Shown: one piece after another, positions 37,604 through 47,062 of the stretch
How positions within the stretch are numbered: position 1 is the stretch's first letter
Layout: every line of letters begins with the position of its first letter
Assembly (NCBI GenBank): GCA_902628925.1
Contig: CACOPA010000002.1
Location: 70,690 to 134,689 of the forward strand
Source of the DNA: an uncultured SAR86 cluster bacterium
GTDB taxonomy: Bacteria > Pseudomonadota > Gammaproteobacteria > Magnimaribacterales > D2472
Direction of reading: 5' to 3'
DNA length: 64,000 nucleotides
The notes under the pieces: model-generated
Told to the model about the DNA's origin: nothing
What the model saw: the letters and a program-made list of their open reading frames with translations, nothing else
The model's database searches: none
Program-made: the position numbers and the translations under genes

Positions 37604-38167
37604 ATGTTGCAAGATACTTGGGCATTGAAAGCCCAAAGAGAGGGTTATAGATCTCGCGCGGTTTATAAGCTTGAAGAAATTCTGGTAAAAGTTAAATATA
37701 ACAATCAGTCTTGCAAAGTCTTGGACATAGGATGTGCGCCTGGAGGCTGGAGCGACTATCTGATCAAGAAATACCCCAAATCATCATTATATGGAATAGA
37801 TTTACTAGACATAAAGCCAGTGAAAGGATTGAAGTTTTTCAGAGAGGATATTTGCAATATAGATAATATTACTGAGATTCATAACAAAAAAGGCAGTTTT
37901 GACCTTGTCATTTCTGATTTAGCCCCAAATTTAAGTGGTATAAGAGATGTTGATGAAAGCAACATTCATGAGCTTAATCTTGAAACTTTGAGAGTTGCTA
38001 TAAGTTATTTAAATGATAGCGGAACTTTTATAGTTAAAACTTTTCAAAATACATTGCTCAAAAATTTTAGGACAGAAATGGAAAATTACTTCAGTTTAGT
38101 GCAAACTTTCAAGCCCGCTGCTTCAAAAAGCAAATCAGGCGAGATCTATTTATATGGAGATAAATAA
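37604..38167 (+). CDS. rlmE: 23S rRNA (uridine-2552) 2'-O-methyltransferase
   Basis: RlmE (RrmJ/FtsJ) methylates U2552 in the A loop of 23S rRNA, a late step of 50S assembly. Length 187 (family about 209; the N terminus is short). The K-D-K-E catalytic tetrad is recognisable: Lys in YRSRAVYKLEEI (about 22), Asp in VISDLAPNLSG (about 106), Lys in FIVKTFQ (about 146) and Glu in KSGEIYLY (about 180); the SAM loop is DIGCAPGGWSDYL (about 42-54). It lies three bases before ftsH, the conserved rlmE-ftsH pair. Confidence 0.95.
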   Translation: MLQDTWALKAQREGYRSRAVYKLEEILVKVKYNNQSCKVLDIGCAPGGWSDYLIKKYPKSSLYGIDLLDIKPVKGLKFFREDICNIDNITEIHNKKGSFDLVISDLAPNLSGIRDVDESNIHELNLETLRVAISYLNDSGTFIVKTFQNTLLKNFRTEMENYFSLVQTFKPAASKSKSGEIYLYGDK

Positions 38168-38170
38168 ATA

Positions 38171-40084
38171 ATGAATAACCTTTTAAGAAATGCATTGGTA
38201 TGGATCGTGCTCGGAGCTTCGCTCATATTTCTTTTTAATAACATAGAAGAATCTAATTCAAATAGAAGAGAGCAGATCAGTTATTCTCAATTTAGACAAG
38301 AGGTTATCGGCGACAGAATTGCTGAAGTAACCTATAAGGGTGATCAAATGACCATTCACGGCCAAAGGCTTGATGGAACTAGATTTGAGACAAGACATCC
38401 TATTTATAAAAGAGATGAAGTGGTTGACAGCGCGCTCTCAGATAATGGTGTTGTCACTGTTTTTGAGTCCGCAGAAGAACCTTCAATTTGGTCACAATTA
38501 CTTGTTGGCGCTTTCCCAATTCTGCTGCTTTTAGCAATATTTTTCTTCTTCATGAGACAAATGCAGGGCGGTGTATCAGGCCGAGGCGGACCAATGGCAT
38601 TTGGCAAAAGTAAAGCCAAATTAATGGAGGGTGGAAAAGTGTCCACTACCTTTAAGGATGTTGCGGGTTGCGAGGAAGCCAAACAAGATGTTCAGGAACT
38701 TGTTGATTTTCTTAAAGATCCAACTAAATTTCAAAAACTTGGAGGAAAAATCCCTAGAGGAGTTTTGATGGTAGGTCCTCCAGGCACGGGAAAGACCCTT
38801 TTAGCAAGAGCTGTTGCAGGCGAAGCAAAGGTACCTTTCTTCTCTATTTCAGGATCTGACTTTGTTGAAATGTTTGTGGGTGTTGGTGCCTCAAGAGTCA
38901 GGGACATGTTTGATCAGGCAAAAAAACATGCCCCATGTATTGTTTTTATTGATGAAATAGATGCTGTTGGAAGGCATAGAGGTGCCGGTTTAGGCGGCGG
39001 ACATGATGAGCGTGAACAAACTTTAAATCAGCTACTCGTAGAAATGGATGGTTTTGAAGGTAATGATGGAATTATTGTCGTTGCTGCAACTAATAGACCA
39101 GATGTATTGGATCCAGCATTACTAAGACCAGGACGTTTTGATAGACAGGTTGTTGTTGATCTTCCGGACTTGAGAGGTAGAGAGCAAATATTAAAAGTTC
39201 ATATGAGAAAAGTGCCTATATCTAAAGACGTAGAGCCCTTGGTTATTGCTAGAGGAACACCAGGATTTTCAGGTGCCGACTTGGCAAATCTTGTCAATGA
39301 AGCTGCATTATTCGCAGCTAGATATTCAGATAAAAAAGTTGATCAGTCACATTTTGATTTAGCTAAGGACAAAATCATGATGGGCCCTGAAAGAAAATCA
39401 ATGATTCTTTCTGATGAGCATAAGCGAATTACGGCATACCATGAAGCAGGTCATGCTATTGTCGGCCGGCTAATGCCCGAACATGATCCTGTTTACAAAG
39501 TTACTATAATTCCTCGAGGTAGAGCATTAGGTGTAACGATGTTCTTACCCGAAGAAGACAAGTACATGCAGTCTCGCCAATATTTGTTAGGAAGAATTTC
39601 TGCTCTCTTTGGTGGAAGAATTGCTGAAGAAATTATTAATGGTAAGGATGGTATTACCACTGGAGCTTCAAATGATATTGATGTTGCAACCGGGATTGCC
39701 ACTAATATGGTTACTAAGTGGGGTTTATCTTCTCTTGGACCGTTAAAATATGGCGATGAGGACACTAATCCTTTTTTAGGAAAGTCAGCTGCTATGCAGA
39801 ACCAAACATTTGGTGCAGAAACATCCAACAAAATTGATGCTGAAATCAAGAAAATAATTGATGATTCATATTCAAAAGCAAAAAAACTTTTAAATGACAA
39901 TTTAGAAAAGCTTCATGTTATGGCTGATGCTCTTTTAAAGTATGAAACCATAGATGCTGATCAAATCGATGACATTATGGCTGGTGCAGAACCCAGGGAA
40001 CCAAAAGATTGGAACGATGATGATAAGCCTAAAAAAACATCATCTAAGGATTCTTCAATAAAAGGGCCTGCAGAAGAGCTATAA
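38171..40084 (+). CDS. ftsH: ATP-dependent zinc metalloprotease FtsH
   Basis: Membrane-anchored AAA protease that degrades misassembled membrane proteins and regulators such as LpxC and RpoH. Length 637. It has two membrane segments (about 8-24 and 110-127) flanking a small periplasmic domain, the AAA module with Walker A GPPGTGKT (about 203-210), Walker [16 protein letters not shown], the second region of homology [20 protein letters not shown], and the zinc site HEAGH (about 425). The C-terminal tail is hydrophilic. Its start follows rlmE by three bases and glmM follows by seven; folP, which usually sits between ftsH and glmM, is missing. Confidence 0.98.
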   Translation: MNNLLRNALVWIVLGASLIFLFNNIEESNSNRREQISYSQFRQEVIGDRIAEVTYKGDQMTIHGQRLDGTRFETRHPIYKRDEVVDSALSDNGVVTVFESAEEPSIWSQLLVGAFPILLLLAIFFFFMRQMQGGVSGRGGPMAFGKSKAKLMEGGKVSTTFKDVAGCEEAKQDVQELVDFLKDPTKFQKLGGKIPRGVLMVGPPGTGKTLLARAVAGEAKVPFFSISGSDFVEMFVGVGASRVRDMFDQAKKHAPCIVFIDEIDAVGRHRGAGLGGGHDEREQTLNQLLVEMDGFEGNDGIIVVAATNRPDVLDPALLRPGRFDRQVVVDLPDLRGREQILKVHMRKVPISKDVEPLVIARGTPGFSGADLANLVNEAALFAARYSDKKVDQSHFDLAKDKIMMGPERKSMILSDEHKRITAYHEAGHAIVGRLMPEHDPVYKVTIIPRGRALGVTMFLPEEDKYMQSRQYLLGRISALFGGRIAEEIINGKDGITTGASNDIDVATGIATNMVTKWGLSSLGPLKYGDEDTNPFLGKSAAMQNQTFGAETSNKIDAEIKKIIDDSYSKAKKLLNDNLEKLHVMADALLKYETIDADQIDDIMAGAEPREPKDWNDDDKPKKTSSKDSSIKGPAEEL

Positions 40085-40091
40085 TTCAGAA

Positions 40092-41405
40092 ATGAAAATC
40101 AAGTTTGGTACCGACGGTATACGCGGACCAGTCGAATCAGAGATAACCCCAGAGGTTTGCCTTAAAGTAGGGCATGCAGCAGGCAAAGTTCTCAAGGAAG
40201 AGGGCTGGGATACTGTTCTAATAGGAAAAGATACAAGAGTCTCTGGTTATATGCTTGAATCAGCACTTCAGGCTGGTTTTATTGCTTCGGGTGTGAACGT
40301 TAGGCTTTTAGGACCACTACCTACACCCGGAGTTGCTTATTTAACTAAATCATTGAGAGGTCAGTTTGGTGTTGTTATCAGCGCATCTCATAATGATTTT
40401 CATGATAATGGAATCAAAATTTTCTCAGCTGATGGTGTAAAGATTTCAAGAGAGATAGAAAAAAAAATAGAAAAAGTACTTGCCACAGAATTAATGCCAG
40501 TACCCACTAGCAAACTTGGTAAAGCTTTAAGGTTTGATGAATCTGGTGATAGATACATTGAATTTTGCAAATCAACAGTTCCATCAGAAGTATCATTTAG
40601 CAGCCTTAGAATTGTAATTGATTGTGCTAATGGGGCCTGCTATAAAGTTACACCCTCCATCTTTAGAGAACTTGGTGCCGAGGTCATAGAAATGGCTACT
40701 AATCCAGATGGGTTTAACATAAATAATAAATGTGGATCTACGCATCCTGAAGCGCTAGCAAAAGAAGTAATTAAGCAGCGTGCTGATTATGGTTTAGCTA
40801 TGGATGGAGACGGAGATAGGGTTGTCTTGGTCGATTCTAGAGGCAATTTGCTTGATGGCGATGATATTTTATATATTCTTGCTTTTTCTAACCCGAACAG
40901 AACCGGAGCATGGTCTGGGATAGTTGGGACTTTGATGACTAATTATGGATTAGAGGATGGACTTAAAAAGCTAGGCTATAAGTTTAAGAGAGCTAATGTT
41001 GGAGACAAATATGTCAGCGAAATGCTCTTAGAAGAGGGTTGGCTTTTAGGTGGCGAATCTTCAGGACATATAATTTGTAGAGACCTTGTGAGTACTGGAG
41101 ACGGGACAATAGCTGCTTTAAAAACAATCTCTTCATTACTATTACTAGAAAAGACTCCATCTGAAGTTTTATCAAACTATAAAAAGATACCTCAGGTATT
41201 AATCAATGTTCCGGTAGCAAACAAAGATATTGTTAATGATTCAAATATCCAAAAGAAAATTAAAGAGATCGAATCAGATTTGACTGTGGGGAGAGTATTA
41301 ATCAGACCATCAGGGACAGAAAACCTTATTCGTGTAATGGTCGAATCAGAATCTGAGGAAACTGCTGAAAAGTACGCAAGCGATATTAGTAAATTATTTG
41401 GATAA
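40092..41405 (+). CDS. glmM: Phosphoglucosamine mutase
   Basis: Interconverts glucosamine-6-phosphate and glucosamine-1-phosphate for UDP-GlcNAc, peptidoglycan and LPS. Length 437. The N terminus FGTDGIRGPV, the phosphoserine loop VVISASHNDFHDNGIKIF (about 96-113), the metal loop DGDGDRVVLVD (about 238-248), the sugar-specificity loop GGESSGH (about 323) and the phosphate loop RPSGTENLIRVMVE (about 405) are all present. The final base of the stop codon is shared with the tpiA ATG (TAATG). Confidence 0.97.
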   Translation: MKIKFGTDGIRGPVESEITPEVCLKVGHAAGKVLKEEGWDTVLIGKDTRVSGYMLESALQAGFIASGVNVRLLGPLPTPGVAYLTKSLRGQFGVVISASHNDFHDNGIKIFSADGVKISREIEKKIEKVLATELMPVPTSKLGKALRFDESGDRYIEFCKSTVPSEVSFSSLRIVIDCANGACYKVTPSIFRELGAEVIEMATNPDGFNINNKCGSTHPEALAKEVIKQRADYGLAMDGDGDRVVLVDSRGNLLDGDDILYILAFSNPNRTGAWSGIVGTLMTNYGLEDGLKKLGYKFKRANVGDKYVSEMLLEEGWLLGGESSGHIICRDLVSTGDGTIAALKTISSLLLLEKTPSEVLSNYKKIPQVLINVPVANKDIVNDSNIQKKIKEIESDLTVGRVLIRPSGTENLIRVMVESESEETAEKYASDISKLFG

Positions 41406-42142
41406 TGAAAGTTATTGCAAATTGGAAAATGCATGGGTTTAAAGACGATTACTTGCATTGGTATAAAAACCTATCTAAAACCGCAGATGAAAATCTTTTT
41501 GATGATTTAGGAATTGCACCTCCTTTTACACTCTTGGATGAATGCAAAACTCATCAATCTAAAATTAAGCTAGGCGCTCAAAATATAAGTCATCTTCCTG
41601 AGGGGCCAGTTACTGGTGAGATTTCTGCAGCTATGATTAAAAACTCTGGAGCTGATTTTGTAATTTTAGGCCACTCTGAGAGGCGAGAATTACACACTGA
41701 AACAGAAGAAGTCATTAAATCTAAAATTTTAGAGGCATCAAATCACAACGTTCATCCTGTTTTATGTATTGGAGAGCCAAAAGAAATATATGCTGCAAAA
41801 AAAACTGAGGATTTCTTATATTCTCAGCTTCAAGGATCATTAATTGACTTGAATAATATCAATCTATCTATTGCTTATGAACCTATTTGGGCAATAGGAA
41901 CCGGAGATGTTGCAAAACCATCCGACATCAATAAGATCCATTCAATTATCAAGGAGATCTGTTCTAGAGAATTTGATGTGAAGTTAGAAAATATCATTTA
42001 TGGTGGCAGCGTCAACGATCAAAACTCAAAAGAAATCTTTGAACAAGAACATGTAAATGGAGCTTTAATCGGTGGGGCTTCATTAGATGGCTATTCTTTT
42101 GGTAGAATAGCGAACAATTTTTTTGAGATTCATAACGGGTAG
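41405..42142 (+). CDS. tpiA: Triosephosphate isomerase
   Basis: Glycolytic enzyme interconverting dihydroxyacetone phosphate and glyceraldehyde-3-phosphate. Length 245. The catalytic residues are visible: Lys in IANWKMHG (about 9), His in ILGHSERRE (about 91) and Glu in AYEPIWAIGTG (about 162), plus the phosphate loop YGGSVN (about 200). The glmM-tpiA-secG order is the Pseudomonas-type arrangement. It overlaps glmM by one base and ends six bases before secG. Confidence 0.97.
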   Translation: MKVIANWKMHGFKDDYLHWYKNLSKTADENLFDDLGIAPPFTLLDECKTHQSKIKLGAQNISHLPEGPVTGEISAAMIKNSGADFVILGHSERRELHTETEEVIKSKILEASNHNVHPVLCIGEPKEIYAAKKTEDFLYSQLQGSLIDLNNINLSIAYEPIWAIGTGDVAKPSDINKIHSIIKEICSREFDVKLENIIYGGSVNDQNSKEIFEQEHVNGALIGGASLDGYSFGRIANNFFEIHNG

Positions 42143-42147
42143 AGAAA

Positions 42148-42456
42148 ATGCTTATAACTTTTTTAATGATCACTAACATAATTCTAGCAATCATATTGAT
42201 TGTCCTTGTTCTTTTGCAACAAGGTAAGGGTTCAGACCTTGGATCAGCATTTGGTGGTGGCTCTTCAAATAGTTTGTTTGGAGCTGTAGGACCTTCTAAC
42301 TTCTTGGGCAAGTTAACTACTTATATTGCAGCACTTTTTTTAGTTGTTAGCCTGGGACATGCATATTTTTTAAAGCAATCAAATACCGAGGTGCTTTTTG
42401 ATATTGATGAATTGACTCAAGAGGAAGTTATTCTCGAAGAAGTTCCAACAGAGTGA
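42148..42456 (+). CDS. secG: Preprotein translocase subunit SecG
   Basis: Small non-essential subunit of the SecYEG channel. The 102-residue protein has two membrane helices (about 2-20 and 52-72) joined by the conserved loop LQQGKGSDLGSAFGGGSSNSLFG, and an acidic cytoplasmic tail. GGTAGAGAAA before the ATG at 42148 may bind the ribosome. It is the last gene of the run starting at carA. The 48 bases between it and the oppositely oriented tRNA-Leu hold no recognisable terminator. Confidence 0.94.
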   Translation: MLITFLMITNIILAIILIVLVLLQQGKGSDLGSAFGGGSSNSLFGAVGPSNFLGKLTTYIAALFLVVSLGHAYFLKQSNTEVLFDIDELTQEEVILEEVPTE

Positions 42457-42504
42457 CACCTAGATTAATTTAATTTAAGAATTACGTCTTATGGTCTAAA
42501 GGTA

Positions 42505-42592
42505 TGGTGCCGAAGGCGGGACTTGAACCCGCACGAGCATTAGCTCACTACCCCCTCAAGATAGCGTGTCTACCAAATTCCACCACTTCGGC
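42505..42592 (-). tRNA. leuU: tRNA-Leu (anticodon GAG), CCA encoded
   Basis: Read on the minus strand this is an 88-base type II tRNA. The acceptor stem GCCGAAG pairs with CTTCGGC, followed by discriminator A and encoded CCA. The anticodon stem CTATC/GGTAG encloses the loop TTGAGGG, anticodon GAG (reads CUC/CUU). There is a long variable arm (TGAGC...GCTCG) and a T stem GCGGG/CCCGC. Escherichia coli leuU has the same anticodon and the same place between secG and the initiator tRNA, but points the other way. Confidence 0.96.
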
Positions 42593-42602
42593 ATGGGCGA
42601 AG

Positions 42603-42611
42603 ATTATATCA
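42603..42611 (-). promoter_or_regulatory. Extended -10 promoter of tRNA-Leu
   Basis: On the minus strand TGATATAAT is a perfect extended -10 (TGnTATAAT). It ends ten bases before the tRNA 5' end at 42592, so the transcript would begin only a few bases before the mature tRNA. No good -35 is seen, which is normal for extended -10 promoters. Confidence 0.6.
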
Positions 42612-42663
42612 ACAAAAGATTAATTAAGGCTCATATTTCACTTATATAGAACTAAGAATTAGC

Positions 42664-42692
42664 TTGACCAATCGCACTGCTTTTAATTAAAC
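42664..42692 (+). promoter_or_regulatory. Candidate promoter of initiator tRNA
   Basis: TTGACC (42664-42669) and a weak TTAAAC (42687-42692) are 17 bases apart, and the tRNA starts 16 bases after the -10. The -35 is good and the -10 poor, so this is tentative. Confidence 0.35.
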
Positions 42693-42708
42693 TTCACATT
42701 CGCTGCGA

Positions 42709-42785
<77 letters not shown>

Positions 42786-42812
42786 GTCCACATTTATAGG
42801 GGATATTAGTGG

Positions 42813-42832
42813 AGGCCATTTGGCCTTTTTTT
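42813..42832 (+). terminator. Small intrinsic terminator between initiator tRNA and rimP
   Basis: AGGCC and GGCCT form a five-base-pair stem with a four-base loop, followed by seven T residues. It would end the tRNA transcript or attenuate read-through into rimP-nusA, whose start codon lies ten bases further on. The stem is short, so termination is probably partial. Confidence 0.55.
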
Positions 42833-42842
42833 GTTTAGAAAG

Positions 42843-43319
42843 ATGAGATTTGATTTTGAAAGTATAGTTGAGCCGTCGGTTACAGCAAACGGATGCGATC
42901 TTTGGGGTATTGATTTTATCCATGGAGCAAATACTCCTATTTTGAGAGTTTTTATTGATGCTGTTGGAGGTGCAACTATCGAAGATTGTGAAAAGATTTC
43001 AAAAGATTTGAATTATGAGTTGCCACTGGATAACTTTTTTGCAGAGCTTGACTATACTTTAGAGGTCTCAACTCCTGGTGTTGAGAGAAAAATATATAAG
43101 GCTGAACAATTCGATCAATTTGTAGGAGAGAAATTTAGCATCAAGTTAAAAGCTCCAGTTGAAGGCAAGCTAACTTTCAAGTTGATTTACAAGAAATTTG
43201 ACAGCAATTTAATATTTTTGGATCAGGACAACAATGAATACAAGTTTGCATTTGAAGATATTGATACTTGCAAGTTAATACCAGATTTTGAAAAGATTTT
43301 GAGGAAAGAAAATGGATAG
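42843..43319 (+). CDS. rimP: Ribosome maturation factor RimP
   Basis: Needed for 30S subunit maturation. I use the ATG at 42843 (158 residues); a TTG at 42831 in the T-run of the terminator is in frame but improbable. The N-terminal domain has the GCDLWGIDF and LRVFIDAVGGATIEDCEKIS segments, then the family's YTLEVSTPGVERKI (about 77-90), and the C-terminal SH3-like domain. The last eight bases overlap nusA. rimP-nusA-infB is one of the most conserved bacterial gene strings. Confidence 0.95.
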   Translation: MRFDFESIVEPSVTANGCDLWGIDFIHGANTPILRVFIDAVGGATIEDCEKISKDLNYELPLDNFFAELDYTLEVSTPGVERKIYKAEQFDQFVGEKFSIKLKAPVEGKLTFKLIYKKFDSNLIFLDQDNNEYKFAFEDIDTCKLIPDFEKILRKENG

Positions 43320-44778
43320 TAAAGAAATTTTAGCTGTTGTAGAGGGAGTTTCCAATGAGAAGGGAATTGAAGAATCTATAATTTTTAATGCTCTTGAGGT
43401 AGCGATTGCATCTGCATCACAAAGACATTTTCATGAGGATGCTGAGATATCAGTAACCATTGATACCTCGTCTGGAGTTTACACTACATCACGCTCATGG
43501 ATTGTAGCAAATGAAGATGATCCTGATTTTCATATTGAAACTCATAAAACTTCTGCTGATGCTGGTAAAGAAACCGGTGAATTACATACTGAGGTTGTTG
43601 AAAATATTGATTTTGGAAGAATCGAGACACAAGCTGCTCGTCAAATAATGATGCAAAAAGTAAGGGAAGCTGAAAGAGAGAATATTGTTTCTAAATTTAG
43701 AGCCCAAGATAACACCTTGATGAATGGAATTGTTAAGAGAGTAACAAGAGATAACATTATTGTTGAAATAAACAATGATGTGGAAGCTATTTTGCCAAGA
43801 GATCAATTGTTACCAGGTGAAATATACAAAATTAATGATCGTATAAGAGCAATACTTCAGATAAAGGAAATTGAAGGAAGAGGAGCTCAATTAATGTTGA
43901 GTAGGGTGTGTCCTGAAATGGTTACTGAGCTATTTAGAATCGAGGTACCTGAAATTAATGAGGATGTCATTGAAATAAGAGGAATTGCTAGAGATGCAGG
44001 ATCGCGCTCAAAAATTGCTGTTAAAACCAATGACGGACGAATTGATCCAGTGGGTGCCTGCGTTGGAATGAGGGGTTCAAGAGTTCAATCAGTTTCAGGA
44101 GAATTAGGCAACGAAAGGATAGACATAATAATCTTTGAAGATAATCCTGCGCAAATGGTAATTAATGCGCTCTCACCTGCAAAGGTAGAGTCTATTGTGA
44201 TGGACGAAGATAATAGATCTATGGAGCTCGCTGTAAATGAGGATAACTTAGCACTAGCCATAGGGGCAAGAGGTCAAAACATAAGGCTTGCTTCAAGGTT
44301 GGTTGGATGGGAATTAAATATTATTTCTTCTGAGGAGGCTGAAGCAAAAGAAAAAGTTGTTGAGACTGAATTTCAGGCAAAATTGATGGAGTCTCTATCA
44401 CTCGATGAGGAAACTGCTGAAAAGCTTGTGGAGTTGGGAGTAAAAACTTTTGATGACATAGCCTACATGGATGATAAAGATCTAGAAGATGCAACTGGCT
44501 TAGACCATGAAAAAGCTCAAGAGCTAAAAAGTTCTGCCTCTGATGCAGCATTAATCGAAGCTATGGGTGAATTTTCAGCAGAGGAAGATGAGCTAGTCTC
44601 TCTTACTGGATTAGGGTTTAGTGAGGATGATATCGAAACTCTCAAATCCAATAAATTAAAAACCATGGATGACGTTGCCGAACTTGCTGTTGATGAATTG
44701 ATTGATATCGTTCCAATGGATGAGAAGAAAGCTGCAGATATTATTATGAAAGCTAGAGAGTCCTGGTTCGAAGAGTAA
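43312..44778 (+). CDS. nusA: Transcription termination/antitermination factor NusA
   Basis: RNA-polymerase-binding factor controlling pausing, termination and antitermination. Length 488 (family about 495). Order: N-terminal polymerase-binding domain (1-125), S1 domain (about 130-200), two KH domains (DPVGACVGMRGSRVQ at about 245 and ALAIGARGQNIRLAS at about 318), then two acidic C-terminal repeats (about 360-420 and 430-488) like those that bind alpha-CTD and phage N in Escherichia coli. The ATG overlaps the rimP stop by eight bases; infB follows after nine bases. Confidence 0.97.
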   Translation: MDSKEILAVVEGVSNEKGIEESIIFNALEVAIASASQRHFHEDAEISVTIDTSSGVYTTSRSWIVANEDDPDFHIETHKTSADAGKETGELHTEVVENIDFGRIETQAARQIMMQKVREAERENIVSKFRAQDNTLMNGIVKRVTRDNIIVEINNDVEAILPRDQLLPGEIYKINDRIRAILQIKEIEGRGAQLMLSRVCPEMVTELFRIEVPEINEDVIEIRGIARDAGSRSKIAVKTNDGRIDPVGACVGMRGSRVQSVSGELGNERIDIIIFEDNPAQMVINALSPAKVESIVMDEDNRSMELAVNEDNLALAIGARGQNIRLASRLVGWELNIISSEEAEAKEKVVETEFQAKLMESLSLDEETAEKLVELGVKTFDDIAYMDDKDLEDATGLDHEKAQELKSSASDAALIEAMGEFSAEEDELVSLTGLGFSEDDIETLKSNKLKTMDDVAELAVDELIDIVPMDEKKAADIIMKARESWFEE

Positions 44779-44787
44779 AATATAACA

Positions 44788-47058
44788 ATGAAAGTAAAAG
44801 ATTTTGCCAAGGCTCTTAAAACAAAGCCATCTGTTCTTCTTGAGAGAATGCAGTCTGCTGGATTGAGTCATAAATCTGAATCTGATGAGATAACTCCAAG
44901 CGATAAGCAGGCACTTTTACTTTTTCTAAAAGATCGAAAATCGGGCCCTAAAAAGGTTGTTACCACTTCAGATGGAGATATAAAAGCAAAACAAAAACCC
45001 TCTGCAACAAAAAAAACTTCATCCGGTAAAAGCTTTACTGACAATATAGAGGCTAAGCGAAAAGCTGCAGCAGAACAACTCAAAGAGCAGCAAAAGAAAA
45101 GAGAAGACCAGATCAAAGAAGCCATTAGGCTTAAGCAAGAACAAGCCAAAGCTTCCAAAAAACCTGTTCCAGGAACGCCACAAAAACCCTCTAAACCTGT
45201 TGATGTAAAGGATCAATTATCTAAGGCAGCAAACGAGTATGCTAGAAAAGAATCTTCTTTTTCTAAGGACAGCTCACATCAGTTTGAAAAGCCTGATGAG
45301 TTCATTAAAAAAGATATAGAAATACCAAGCACGATCTTGGTTGGTGAACTAGCGAAATTAATGTCAATTAAGGGAGGAGAAGTTGTCAAGGAGTTAATGT
45401 CTTTAGGCGTAATGGCAACTATAAATGATTCTATTGATCAAGAAACAGCAATTCTTGTTACTGAAGAAATTGGTCACAACGGCGTGCCGGTAGCAGATGA
45501 ATCAGTCGAGGATCAGATTATTGGTCAAATTGAATATTCTGATGATCAGTCACCAAGATCGCCGGTAGTTACAGTTATGGGCCATGTCGATCATGGAAAA
45601 ACATCTCTTCTTGATTACATTCGTAAATCTAAAGTTGCTGATGGAGAGGCTGGGGGAATTACTCAGCATATAGGCGCATATGAAGTTGAATTAAAAGATT
45701 CAAAAATAACTTTTATTGATACTCCAGGTCACGCAGCTTTCAGTCAAATGAGAGCAAGAGGTGCAAATACTACTGATGTAGTGATTTTAGTTGTTGCAGC
45801 AAATGATAGCGTAATGCCACAGACTGAGGAGGCGATTAATCATGCTAAAGCAGCTGAAGTTTCAATTGTGGTTGCAATAAATAAGATTGATTTACAAGAT
45901 GCAGATGCTGAAAAAGTTAAGGGAGACCTAGCTGCTAAAGATTTAGTCCCAGAAGATTGGGGAGGGAATGTCCAAATGATTCCTGTTTCAGCTCAAACCG
46001 GAGAAGGAATAGATAAATTACTTGAGGCAGTGGCCTTGGAATCTGAATTGCTTGAATTGAAAGCGCATCATTCTGGTCCAGCACAAGGTGTTATTTTAGA
46101 ATCAGAGCTTGATAAATTTAAGGGTGCAGTTGCTACTTTGCTGATCCAAAATGGAACATTAAAGGTTGGAGATATGATCGTTTCTGGAATGTCTTACGGA
46201 AAAGTTAAAAATATTTCATCTTCAAGTACTTCAAAACTTAAGAATGCCGGCCCATCAGATGCCATTGAGGTTTTAGGACTTAATTCAGCACCTGATGCTG
46301 GTGAATCCTTTCAGGTTGTAAAGTCTGAAAAAGAAGCGAGAGAAATAGCCCAATTTAGGGAATCTTCAATTAAAGATAAAAAAGTCTTGAAACAACGTGA
46401 TGAAAATCTTGGCAACTTATTTGAAAATATGGGGTCAGGCTCTAAAAAGATTCTTAACGTTATTTTAAAAGCAGATGTTGCCGGTACTTCTGAAGCTATT
46501 AGTGCAGCATTGCAGGATGCAGGAAATGATGAAGCATCTATAAAAATTGTATCCACTGGAGTTGGTGGTATTTCTGAATCGGATGTGAATTTAGCATTAG
46601 CGACTGAATCCGTATTATTAGGTTTTAATGTCAGAGCTGATAATGCTGCAAAAAAACTTGTTGAAGAGAATGATGTCAGTCTTAGCTATCACAGTATTAT
46701 TTATGAACTAATTGATGATGCTAAGGCTCGATTAACCGGCATGCTTGATCCAATAATAAAAGAAGAAATTGTTGGGTATGCTGAAGTGCTCGAAGTATTT
46801 AACTCGCCAAAATTTGGTCAAGTTGCAGGATGTATGGTTGTTGAGGGTTCAATCTTTAAGAACAAACCTGTAAGAGTCCTCCGTGACGATGTGGTAATTC
46901 ATCAAGGAGAATTAGATTCTTTAAGAAGATTTAAAGATGATGTTAGCGAAGTTAAAAATGGTACTGAGTGTGGTGTTGGTATTAGAAACTATAAAGACAT
47001 AAAACCTGGAGATAAGATTGAGGTTTATGACAGAAAAGAAGAGGCTCAATCTCTTTAA
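44788..47058 (+). CDS. infB: Translation initiation factor IF-2
   Basis: GTPase that brings initiator tRNA to the 30S P site and promotes subunit joining. The 756-residue protein is shorter than the Escherichia coli form (890) because the N-terminal charged region (about 50-165, rich in Lys, Gln and Glu) is reduced. An IF2_N motif is at the start (VKDFAKALKTKPSVLLERM) with a second before the G domain; G1 is VMGHVDHGKTSLLDYIR (about 262-278), G3 DTPGHAAF, G4 NKID; domains II-IV follow. No Shine-Dalgarno sequence is visible before the ATG. It overlaps neither neighbour. Confidence 0.97.
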   Translation: MKVKDFAKALKTKPSVLLERMQSAGLSHKSESDEITPSDKQALLLFLKDRKSGPKKVVTTSDGDIKAKQKPSATKKTSSGKSFTDNIEAKRKAAAEQLKEQQKKREDQIKEAIRLKQEQAKASKKPVPGTPQKPSKPVDVKDQLSKAANEYARKESSFSKDSSHQFEKPDEFIKKDIEIPSTILVGELAKLMSIKGGEVVKELMSLGVMATINDSIDQETAILVTEEIGHNGVPVADESVEDQIIGQIEYSDDQSPRSPVVTVMGHVDHGKTSLLDYIRKSKVADGEAGGITQHIGAYEVELKDSKITFIDTPGHAAFSQMRARGANTTDVVILVVAANDSVMPQTEEAINHAKAAEVSIVVAINKIDLQDADAEKVKGDLAAKDLVPEDWGGNVQMIPVSAQTGEGIDKLLEAVALESELLELKAHHSGPAQGVILESELDKFKGAVATLLIQNGTLKVGDMIVSGMSYGKVKNISSSSTSKLKNAGPSDAIEVLGLNSAPDAGESFQVVKSEKEAREIAQFRESSIKDKKVLKQRDENLGNLFENMGSGSKKILNVILKADVAGTSEAISAALQDAGNDEASIKIVSTGVGGISESDVNLALATESVLLGFNVRADNAAKKLVEENDVSLSYHSIIYELIDDAKARLTGMLDPIIKEEIVGYAEVLEVFNSPKFGQVAGCMVVEGSIFKNKPVRVLRDDVVIHQGELDSLRRFKDDVSEVKNGTECGVGIRNYKDIKPGDKIEVYDRKEEAQSL

Positions 47059-47062
47059 ATAA

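Noticed and set aside
39493-39900. Open frame of 135 codons antisense to ftsH
   Set aside because: Shadow of the conserved FtsH protease domain; no family features.
42831-42842. TTG start for rimP
   Set aside because: It lies in the T run of a terminator and adds only four residues; the ATG at 42843 fits the family.
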